Source: Variovorax sp. JS1663 (GTDB lineage Bacteria > Pseudomonadota > Gammaproteobacteria > Burkholderiales > Burkholderiaceae_C). Taken from it: DNA of 64,000 nt. A program made the translations under genes and the position numbers. The stretch is from contig NZ_LYMK01000013.1 of NCBI RefSeq assembly GCF_002157355.1, forward strand, positions 86,382-150,381. Reading direction: 5' to 3'. Below the pieces are notes generated by a model. The model had not been told where the DNA came from. It saw only the letters and a list, made by a program, of their open reading frames with translations, and ran no database searches. Shown piece by piece: positions 57,033 through 64,000 of the stretch (positions are counted from its first letter, which is position 1; every line of letters begins with the position of its first letter).

Positions 57033-57725
57033 ATGGATGCACCCACCGCCGACTCACACCTGGCGCGCCTGGCCGGCGCCATCGCCGAACCCGCCCGCGC
57101 CCGCATGCTGTGCTGCCTGCTGGACGGCCATGCCCGCACTGCCACCGAGCTGGCGGCCGTGGGCGAGGTCGCGGCCTCCACCGCCAGCGCCCACCTGGCG
57201 CGGCTCAAGGAGCAGCGCCTGGTGGAATCGGTGGCCCAGGGCAAGCACCGCTACTTCCGGCTCGCAGGCAGCGAGGTGGCCGCGGTACTCGAGGGTTTGC
57301 TGGTGGTGGCCGGCGCGCCGCGCAGCGGCTTCCAGCCCTCCACGCCCAGCCGGCTGCGCGTTGCCCGCACCTGCTACGACCACATGGCCGGCACCGCCGG
57401 CGTGGCGCTGCACGACCGGCTGCATGCCCAGGGCTGGCTGCACGCCGTGGCCGAGGGCGGCGCCTACGAGCTCAGCCCCGAGGGCGCGCTGGCACTGGAG
57501 AGCCTGGGCATCGACGTCGCCGAGGCGCGGCGCTCGCGCCGCCGCTTCGCCTGCGCCTGCCTGGACTGGAGCGAACGGCGGCCGCACCTCGGCGGCGCGC
57601 TCGGCGCGGCCTGCCTGCAGCTGGCGCTGCGCCGGGGCTGGGTGCGGCAGGAGCTCGACGGCCGGGCGCTGGCGCTGATGCCGAAAGCGCGGCGCGAGAT
57701 GCCTGAACTCTTCGGCCTGTCCTGA
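57033..57725 (+). CDS. ArsR-family regulator with extended C-terminal part
   Basis: This 230-residue protein has an N-terminal winged helix of the ArsR type (residues 1-80; LAGAIAEPARARMLCCLLDGHARTATELAAVGEVAASTASAHLARL) and about 150 extra residues, beyond the usual 100 total. The tail has several Cys (ACACLDW, ARTCYDH), which might sense metal or redox state. It is divergent from the P450 gene and probably represses it. A repeat (57777-57862) follows the stop. Confidence 0.88.
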   Translation: MDAPTADSHLARLAGAIAEPARARMLCCLLDGHARTATELAAVGEVAASTASAHLARLKEQRLVESVAQGKHRYFRLAGSEVAAVLEGLLVVAGAPRSGFQPSTPSRLRVARTCYDHMAGTAGVALHDRLHAQGWLHAVAEGGAYELSPEGALALESLGIDVAEARRSRRRFACACLDWSERRPHLGGALGAACLQLALRRGWVRQELDGRALALMPKARREMPELFGLS

Positions 57726-57776
57726 AGCGACCACACCCCCTGGCGGCGAGCGCAGCGACGCCCCTTCGGGAAACAC

Positions 57777-57862
57777 CGCGGAACCGGCTTTGCCGGGCCG
57801 CCGGTGTTGCCCCCGGTGAGCGGGTTGGCGCACCACACGAAGTGGGGGCGCCTGGGGGAGAG
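57777..57862. repeat. Intergenic repeat, copy 2 (between convergent genes)
   Basis: It shares the exact 20-base core at 41539 and a similar downstream stretch (CCCCCGG, GGGTTGGCG, CCTGGGGGAGAGC), in the same orientation. It abuts the amn stop codon, as copy 1 abuts the PHA gene stop. Both lie between convergent gene pairs. Confidence 0.7.
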
Positions 57863-59380
57863 CTACTGAAACGCCACCTCCGCGAAGCTGCGCAGCTTGC
57901 GGCTGTGCAGCCGGGTGGTGCCCTCGCTGCGCAGCACCTCGATGGCGGCCATGCCGATGCGCAGGTGCTGCTCGACCCGCTCGCGGTAGAAATGGTTGGC
58001 CATGCCCGGCAGCTTGATCTCCCCGTGCAGCGGCTTGTCGCTCACGCACAGCAGGGTGCCGTAGGGCACGCGGAAGCGGAAGCCGTTGGCCGCGATGGTG
58101 GCGCTCTCCATGTCCAGCGCCACCGCGCGGCTCTGGCTGAAGCGGCGCTGCGGCTGGTTGCCCGGCAGCAGCTCCCAGTTGCGGTTGTCGGTGCTGGCCA
58201 CAGTGCCGGTGCGCATGATCTTCTTGAGTGCAGGGCCCTCCATGCCGGTGACATCGGCCACCGCCTTCTCCAGTGCGAGCTGGATCTCCGACAGCGCCGG
58301 GATCGGCACCCACAGGGGCAGCTCCTCGTCCAGCACGTGGTCTTCGCGCACGTAGGCGTGGGCCAGCACGTAGTCGCCCAGCCGCTGCCCCTGGCGCAGG
58401 CCGGCGCAGTGGCCCAGCATCATCCAGGCATGCGGGCGCAGCACCGCCACGTGGTCGGTGATGGTCTTGGCATTGGCCGGCCCGACGCCGATGTTGACCA
58501 TGGTGATGCCGCTGCAGTCCTCGCGCACCAGGTGGTAGGCCGGCATCTGCGGCAGGCGCCCGGGCGGCGTGCCCTGGCTGCCGTCGAGCAGCGAGCCGTA
58601 GAAGGCGCTCGAGCCCGCCGCCAGCCCGCGCCGGCGCGTGACCACGTTGCCGGGCTCGATGAAGGCGATGTACTCGCTGTTCTCGTCGGCCATGGCCTCG
58701 CGGCCCAGCCGCACGAACTCGTCGATGTAGAACTGGTAGTTGGTGAACAGCACGAAGTTCTGGAACCACTCGGGCGCGGTGCCGGTGTAGTGGCGCAGCC
58801 GGTGCAGCGAGTAGTCCACCCGCGCCGCGGTGAAGAGCGCCAGCGGCTGCGCCTCGCCCGGCCGGGCCTCGAAGGTGCCGTTGGCGATGCCGTCGTCCAT
58901 GGCGCCCAGGTCGGGCAGGTCGAACACGTCGCGCATCAGCGCGCGCCGCTCGGGGCTCAGGTCACCCTCGATGTGATCGTTCTCGGCAAAGGAGAAGTGG
59001 ATCGGGATCGGCTGGGTGCTGGTGCCGATCTCCAGTTCGACGTCGTGGTTCTCCAGCAGCAGGCGGAATTGGTCGCGGTAGTAGCGCTCGAACAGGTCGG
59101 GCCGCGTCAGCGTGGTCTCGTAGCGGCCCGGGCCGGCCACGAAGCCGTAGCTGAGCCAGGCATTGGCCGCAGGCGTGCGGCGCGAGACGGTGTGCGTGTG
59201 CACCCGCACGAAGGGATAGCAGGCCCGCACCCGGCCCGGCAGGCTCTCCCCGGCGACGAAGCGCGCCATCGCCTCGCGCAGGTGCTTCAGGCCGCCGTCG
59301 TAGATGAGCCGCACCTGCTCGAGGGCAGCGACGGGGTCATTGAAGCGGGCCGGGGCGACGAAGGTGGGCATGTAGGGCAT
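57863..59380 (-). CDS. amn: AMP nucleosidase
   Basis: This 505-residue enzyme splits AMP to adenine and ribose-5-phosphate. The N-terminal AMP nucleosidase domain (about 10-190) has ETTLTRPDLFERYYRDQ and IGTSTQPIPIHF. The C-terminal phosphorylase-like domain has VNIGVGPANAKTITDHVAVLRPHAWMMLGHCAGLR, VALDMESATIAANGFRFRVPYGTLLCVSDKPLHGE and a final FAEVAFQ. It acts in the cytoplasm in purine salvage. Start ATG 59380. Confidence 0.96.
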   Translation of the reverse strand: MPYMPTFVAPARFNDPVAALEQVRLIYDGGLKHLREAMARFVAGESLPGRVRACYPFVRVHTHTVSRRTPAANAWLSYGFVAGPGRYETTLTRPDLFERYYRDQFRLLLENHDVELEIGTSTQPIPIHFSFAENDHIEGDLSPERRALMRDVFDLPDLGAMDDGIANGTFEARPGEAQPLALFTAARVDYSLHRLRHYTGTAPEWFQNFVLFTNYQFYIDEFVRLGREAMADENSEYIAFIEPGNVVTRRRGLAAGSSAFYGSLLDGSQGTPPGRLPQMPAYHLVREDCSGITMVNIGVGPANAKTITDHVAVLRPHAWMMLGHCAGLRQGQRLGDYVLAHAYVREDHVLDEELPLWVPIPALSEIQLALEKAVADVTGMEGPALKKIMRTGTVASTDNRNWELLPGNQPQRRFSQSRAVALDMESATIAANGFRFRVPYGTLLCVSDKPLHGEIKLPGMANHFYRERVEQHLRIGMAAIEVLRSEGTTRLHSRKLRSFAEVAFQ

Positions 59381-59465
59381 GCCGGCATTGTGCTATGCGT
59401 CCACGGGGCCGGCGCACACCCTTCCGACTCATCGCATCGCCTCACGACTCTTGGCGTCCACGCTC

Positions 59466-60689
59466 TCAGTCGCGAGGGGCCGTGACCAAGCCTTCGCCGA
59501 CGTCCAGGTACTGGGCATCCTTCAGACGGTCGAGCCGGGCGTTGCCGCGAAGCTGCGCATCCAGGGCACCCGCGTTGACCTGGCCGGTCCGCTTCAATTG
59601 CCGCTCGGCCCAGAGCGCCGCGATGCCCGCAACATGCGGACTCGCCATGCTCGTTCCGCTCTTGAAGGCGTAGCCTCCATTGCGCTGTGCGGAATAGATG
59701 TCGACACCGGGCGCGGCCAGCGCGACCCGGATGTTCGAGAAGGGCGCCACGCCGAGCGCGGTGTGTGGCGCGCCGAGGGATCGCAGTGCCGCCACGGCCA
59801 CCGTGCCGTCCGCTGCCGCGGGCGGAGAGACTTCGATGGCGTAGTCTCGCCTCGTCTCACGCTGGCTTTCGTTCCCCGCCGCGGCGACCACCAGGGCACT
59901 GTTGAAGCGCGCGGCCCGCGCGCGCAGCAGGTTCATCGTTGCATCGAAGAACCGCACGTTGTCCCGATACTGGGCAAGCGCACGCGAGGTGGCGAGTTTC
60001 ACCGGCAATCCGCGCTCGGCCCAGCGTTGCACCAGTCCCGGGAAATCGAAACCCAGCGACATGTTGACGATGTGGGCGCCCTCATCGGCCGCCCACTGGA
60101 TGGCATCGATGATGTCCTTGGTGGTGGTGGATTGCCGTTGCCCGATCACCTTGCCGATCAGCGCGCGGCGCACGCCCGGTGCGACGGCATACCGGGGCCC
60201 GCTTCCCGATTGGCCGAAGATCGTGCCGGCGACATGCGTTCCGTGGCCGTCCGTGTCGCCATCGCCTTCGCCGGTGAAGTCCTTCTGCACGAGTTCCACA
60301 CCGCGAAAAGCCTCGTGGCTGGCGTCGATGCCGGTATCGAGAACGGCGACGCTGACGCCATAGCCGAGGTAGGGACTCTGCAGGGCGCCCGTCACGTGGA
60401 CGCCCCAGGTGGCACCGTCGATGGGCGCAGGCTCCTGCGCCGAGGCGGCGCGGGGAATCGGCTCGATGCGCTGCATGGGCATCGGTTGGGCGATGACAGC
60501 GACTTCTCGGTCATGGCGCAGCTCGCGGAGCTCCTGCTCGTCCAGAACCTGGCTGTCGACACGGTATTCGACCTGCGCCGAAGCAGGCGCGGCGCTCTCG
60601 CCGGAGCGAACCGCGCTCTCCAACAGGTCGAAGCCGGCATCGCTATCGCTGCCGGTGACTCTGAGGACGAGATAGGCTTCCTTGTCCAT
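59466..60689 (-). CDS. S8 (subtilisin-like) serine peptidase without signal peptide
   Basis: This 407-residue S8 peptidase has the triad Asp118 (VAVLDTGID), His149 (DGHGTHVAGT) and Ser347 (SGTSMASPHVAG), with oxyanion Asn273 (AAAGNE). The first 95 residues resemble a propeptide (ELRELRHDREVAVIAQ) but there is no signal peptide or membrane helix, so it should stay in the cytoplasm. The ATG at 60689 has a GGGAG site 8 bases upstream. The gene begins 34 bp after the CHAT-STAND gene on the same strand, so they are very likely co-transcribed. Confidence 0.93.
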   Translation of the reverse strand: MDKEAYLVLRVTGSDSDAGFDLLESAVRSGESAAPASAQVEYRVDSQVLDEQELRELRHDREVAVIAQPMPMQRIEPIPRAASAQEPAPIDGATWGVHVTGALQSPYLGYGVSVAVLDTGIDASHEAFRGVELVQKDFTGEGDGDTDGHGTHVAGTIFGQSGSGPRYAVAPGVRRALIGKVIGQRQSTTTKDIIDAIQWAADEGAHIVNMSLGFDFPGLVQRWAERGLPVKLATSRALAQYRDNVRFFDATMNLLRARAARFNSALVVAAAGNESQRETRRDYAIEVSPPAAADGTVAVAALRSLGAPHTALGVAPFSNIRVALAAPGVDIYSAQRNGGYAFKSGTSMASPHVAGIAALWAERQLKRTGQVNAGALDAQLRGNARLDRLKDAQYLDVGEGLVTAPRD

Positions 60690-60723
60690 GTTCGATTGCT
60701 CCCTCACTACTGGTCATCGACGA

Positions 60724-63700
60724 TCACTCGCCCGTTTGTCGAGACAGGATTTCCAACACCCGCGCGACCAGCCGGGCATCGACCGCATCGAGCTCCGCCA
60801 CGAGCTCGGCTTCGTTGCGTTCCCCGGCCCAGATGCGCTGCACCGGCTCGACCAGCTTGAAACCCTTTCCCTCCAGATCGGTGAGCACCGCCTCGAGCGC
60901 CGTTCTTGCCTGGCCGTCGCCCCGCGCCACCGCAGCGATGTCTAGCAGCAGGGGCTCGAACTGTTCGAGCAGCCTGGCGGTGCGCTCGCCCTCGGTGTCA
61001 CCGCCAGTCCCAATCAAGCCCCCCTCGCGCAGCCGTTGCAGCGTGTGCACTGCTTCGTCCGCGGGCAGGGCCTGCAGGGCCGCACGCAGCGCCTGCGCAA
61101 AGGCTTCGCCTTCGAGCTCGAAGGCCGCCTGGATTGCCGGCGGCATCGCCGCCAGCACCTGTGTCTTCCCAGCTCGTTGCTCCCTCTCCTCAAGAGCCAT
61201 CTGCCAGATTGTCGCCAGCGCTGCGTCCCCGTCAGCAAACGTACGCGGCAGCCGCTCGAACAGCGCGGCCAGGCGCACGCCGGGCACCGCCTCGACTTGT
61301 CGGACCACGTCTGCAAATGCCAGGGGGCGAGGCGAGAGGTTGCGGCTGGCCAATGCCCGCAATGTCACCGGCAAGTGCCCCGAGCAAATCTGCACGCACA
61401 ACACGGTGGCCGCCAGCCGATGGGCCAGCGCCTGCGGCGACTCGCTCGTTGATCGCTCCAGATAGTTCGCCAAGTTGTGGTGGCTGATCGAACAGCCGTC
61501 GGGATCGCCGACTTGATATTTGTAGCCGAGGGCCCAACGCTCGAAGCCCGCCGCCTTGTCCGGCGCGCCCGTCTTGTCCTCAAGTTCAGCGAGCGCAGAG
61601 AAGACCTTGCCCAGCCCCTCGGGGTCTCGCTCCGCTTCGAAGACCCTCCGGCAGTGGAGCAACAAGGTGCGCGCGTCGTCCAGACGCCCGAGTTCCAGCA
61701 GTGGTCCGTAGTCGTTGAAGTGGGTGGCCGCCAATTCCAACGCACCGGCGCCGCGGACCCGCGTACTCTGCATGATCTCTTCGCTCAGCATCAGCGCATC
61801 CTCGTAGCGCTTCGAATGCAGCGCGGCCGTGCGACCCGTATCGAGCAGTGTCTCGCGCACGTTCCAGGGGTCCACAGCTTCATCCACCTCACTGACCTCC
61901 GGCAGCGCAGCCATCTGCGGCCGCAGCCGCTCGAACGCCTCGCGCACTTCGTCGTAGCGACCGAGTGCGACGAGCATCTGCAGGCGCCGACTCTCGTCGG
62001 CGAGCTGGGTCCAGGGGCCGAACCCTGCGTTGCGCGTGTCCTCGGCCTTTGCGTCGGCAACCTGCAGGGCCTCGCCCGACCGGCCGGCGTTCCGCAGCAG
62101 GATCATCAGGTCGCTACCAGCCGCAGAGGCCACCCGGTACTGGCCCAAGGCGCGGGCTCGGTCGATCAGGTCGCGCATGCGGCGTTCGGCCTCGTCTTGA
62201 CGGCCTGCCTTCGCCAGGGTCTTGGCCAAGAGGCCCTGATCGAGAAGCTCCCGCTCGCTGCCGGCAGTGGCCTGGGCGATGCGTTCGAGCAGCGGCAGCG
62301 CGAAGGCAATCGTGTCCGGGCTCTTGTCGCGCTGCAGAAGCCGTTCGAGGAGCGTCGCAGCCTCACCCCAGCGCTGGGTGCGCATCAGGTACGGCACCCC
62401 ACGGCGGGCTGCTTCCTCCACCACCGCCCCACCGCCCTCGCTCTCGGTCTTCAGGCCGCGCAAGACGAGCGTGTTGAAGAATCTGCCAAGCTCGATGTCG
62501 GTGGCCTGCAGCAGTTCTGCGTCGGCGCCGGCCAGTGCTGCCTCGGCCACGCCGGGATGGATGTCGTAGCGGGCGTGCCCGGGCTGCGCTGCGTCCGGGC
62601 CCGAGCGCACCACCTCCACCAGCCCGGCCTCCTCCAGCGCCTGCAGCGCCGGCTCCAGCCCCTGCCCGGGTTCGGCCCGCGCTGCCACCGCGGCTGCGTC
62701 CGCATCCCCCAGCCGTGCAAGCGTGTCGTCCCAATTGGCCAGCACCACCGCGTGCTCTCGGTCCTCCGCCTCCAGCCTGCACAAGAAGCCGAAGAGCCGC
62801 TGCGCGGTGGGCGTGAGCCGGGCGAGCACGTCGCCGGTCCAGCCCTGCAGGGCCTGCACGAACTGCTCGGGCTGCTGCCGGCTCTGGCCCTCGCGCGTGC
62901 CGCCCTTGGCGAAGAAGGCGTCGAGCAACTCCCCGCTGGCGGCCGACTGCGCCTCGGCTGCCTGCACGCGCTGCTGCAGCGCCACGCGATCGGCGGCCAG
63001 CCCATCGGCCAGCTCCATCAGCTTGGGATGGCCCTGCACCACGCGCAGCGTCTGGCGCAGCAGCGCGTGGTCGGCCTCGGCGGCGAACAGCGTGCGCAGC
63101 CGCGGCAGTTCGCGCGCCAGCAGCACGCTCTCGGCAAAGCTCAGCGCATGGATCGGCTCGATCTGCACCCGCTCGTCGCGCGCCAGCGCGGCGGGCACGC
63201 GCCGGCTGGTGAGCACCACGCGCGACAGCCCCTGGTGCGCCAGCAGCGTGTGCAGCACCTCGCCCCACAGCGGGATGCGCCACTGGTCGCTGTCGGTCAG
63301 CAGCGTCTCCAGGTTGTCCAGCACCAGCAGGAAGGCATTCTGCTCGAGCAGTGCGCGCAGGCGCGGCAGGGTGTAGTGGCCGAAGCGCTGCGGGTCGTCC
63401 AGCGCCGCAGTCAGCCCCAGTTCGGGGGCGTTCAACTGGCGCTGGATCTCGTGCATCAGGTTGTACAGCGCCGAGGCGATGTCGCTGCCGGCCTCAGGCG
63501 CCTGGTACCAGACATGGCCGCTGAAGCGCCCTTGCTCATGCCGATAGGCCAGCTCCAGCGCGCAGGCGCTCTTGCCGGCCCCGGGCATGCCGTGAAAGAG
63601 CACGGCGCGCCGGGCGCTGTGTGGTGCCAGGGCCTGGCTGGCATGCAGCATCGGCTGCAGCCGCCCGACGAAGCGCTGTGGCTGCGGCGGAAACCCGATG

Positions 63701-64000
63701 CTCAGCCCGGTGGTGGGCAGGGTGATCGGCCCGGTGCGCTGGGGTGGGGCCAGCTGCAGCGCGCCAGCCCGCGCCCCGAGCAGCACCGGGGTGAGCCCGG
63801 CCAGCACCGAAGAGGCGATGGGCCCCTTGAGTGCGACCTGCAGTGCCAGGTGCAGCGCTGCGGGCAGCCTCTGCTGCTTGTCGAGCAGCTTCTCGTACAG
63901 CGCGAGCATGAGTTCGGTGGCAAAGCCGTCGCCCACGGGGTAGCGCATGGCCAGCACCGCGCAGTCGAGCTGCCCGGCCAGCGCATGGCCCAGACTGGGC
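60724..64000 (-). CDS. CHAT-STAND NTPase-TPR-like giant protein (N-terminus outside window)
   Basis: More than 1,090 residues are visible; the gene enters from the right edge. Numbering residues from a GTG at 63957, the visible part opens with the end of a CHAT (caspase-like) domain: SLGHALAGQLDCAV, AMRYPVGDGFATEL and an ALYEKLLDKQQ helix. Next comes a STAND/NB-ARC ATPase: QRFVGR (95-100), Walker A GMPGAGKS (123-130), Walker B FLLVLDNLE (209-217), VVLTSR (247-252) and GHPKLMELA near 308. From about 450 to 900 there are many helical TPR-like units. The CHAT catalytic His/Cys lie outside. Internal starts such as 63957 are not the true start. Confidence 0.85.
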   Translation of the reverse strand, partial: PSLGHALAGQLDCAVLAMRYPVGDGFATELMLALYEKLLDKQQRLPAALHLALQVALKGPIASSVLAGLTPVLLGARAGALQLAPPQRTGPITLPTTGLSIGFPPQPQRFVGRLQPMLHASQALAPHSARRAVLFHGMPGAGKSACALELAYRHEQGRFSGHVWYQAPEAGSDIASALYNLMHEIQRQLNAPELGLTAALDDPQRFGHYTLPRLRALLEQNAFLLVLDNLETLLTDSDQWRIPLWGEVLHTLLAHQGLSRVVLTSRRVPAALARDERVQIEPIHALSFAESVLLARELPRLRTLFAAEADHALLRQTLRVVQGHPKLMELADGLAADRVALQQRVQAAEAQSAASGELLDAFFAKGGTREGQSRQQPEQFVQALQGWTGDVLARLTPTAQRLFGFLCRLEAEDREHAVVLANWDDTLARLGDADAAAVAARAEPGQGLEPALQALEEAGLVEVVRSGPDAAQPGHARYDIHPGVAEAALAGADAELLQATDIELGRFFNTLVLRGLKTESEGGGAVVEEAARRGVPYLMRTQRWGEAATLLERLLQRDKSPDTIAFALPLLERIAQATAGSERELLDQGLLAKTLAKAGRQDEAERRMRDLIDRARALGQYRVASAAGSDLMILLRNAGRSGEALQVADAKAEDTRNAGFGPWTQLADESRRLQMLVALGRYDEVREAFERLRPQMAALPEVSEVDEAVDPWNVRETLLDTGRTAALHSKRYEDALMLSEEIMQSTRVRGAGALELAATHFNDYGPLLELGRLDDARTLLLHCRRVFEAERDPEGLGKVFSALAELEDKTGAPDKAAGFERWALGYKYQVGDPDGCSISHHNLANYLERSTSESPQALAHRLAATVLCVQICSGHLPVTLRALASRNLSPRPLAFADVVRQVEAVPGVRLAALFERLPRTFADGDAALATIWQMALEEREQRAGKTQVLAAMPPAIQAAFELEGEAFAQALRAALQALPADEAVHTLQRLREGGLIGTGGDTEGERTARLLEQFEPLLLDIAAVARGDGQARTALEAVLTDLEGKGFKLVEPVQRIWAGERNEAELVAELDAVDARLVARVLEILSRQTGE

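Overview
The window is GC-rich, densely packed bacterial chromosome with no rRNA, tRNA, CRISPR array or insertion sequence that I can see. The gene families point to a betaproteobacterium of the Comamonadaceae type, Variovorax-like. They include SlmA with ArgB, a PhaD/phasin granule block, PF10023 lipoprotein aminopeptidase and AMP nucleosidase. An intergenic repeat with the core CCGCGGAACCGGCTTTGCCG fits that group. This assignment is inference from gene content; no marker gene is present.

Layout. 1-3369: BON lipoprotein, slmA, galE, argB. 3413-38952: a surface-polysaccharide locus of about 35 kb. It holds a polyprenyl-phosphate sugar-1-phosphate transferase, many GT2 and GT4 glycosyltransferases, an OafA-type acyltransferase with SGNH domain, manC/gmd/fcl for GDP-L-fucose, the Wzm/Wzt ABC exporter, two FkbM methyltransferases and two large polytopic proteins of unknown function. 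It ends with a leftward operon, rfbB-rfbD-rfbA-rfbC-rfbG-epimerase-GT2-rfbF-methyltransferase-gtrA. That operon makes dTDP-L-rhamnose plus a CDP-6-deoxyhexose and carries GtrA/GtrB-like parts. Many junctions overlap as ATGA or TGATG.

39101-41967: polyhydroxyalkanoate and acyl-CoA genes (phasin, PhaD-like TetR regulator, a repeat-rich unknown protein, acyl-CoA-binding protein, PHA-system protein). 41960-51382: lipoprotein aminopeptidase, molybdopterin oxidoreductase, an orphan periplasmic binding protein, a DUF2817 protein, an M20 amidohydrolase, ArgE-like deacetylase and a DUF445 membrane protein, with a decayed glpQ fragment. 51416-57725: NodIJ-type ABC exporter with a LysR regulator, GST, PPOX-like flavoprotein, cytochrome P450 and a divergent ArsR regulator. 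57863-59380: AMP nucleosidase.

59466-64000: a cytosolic-looking subtilisin-family (S8) peptidase directly downstream of a very large protein cut by the window edge. That protein has the end of a CHAT (caspase-like) domain, a STAND/NB-ARC-type NTPase and a long helical repeat region. This two-protease switch module is the most likely place for an undescribed conflict or regulated-proteolysis system.

How the polysaccharide genes fit together (inference): a WecA/TagO-type enzyme starts the glycan on undecaprenyl phosphate. Cytoplasmic transferases extend it with L-fucose, L-rhamnose and other sugars, and Wzm/Wzt exports it. The acyltransferase and a Gtr-like route (GtrB-like transferase, GtrA flippase, polytopic transferases) may decorate it outside. 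No Wzx or Wzy could be assigned with confidence, which fits ABC-dependent export.
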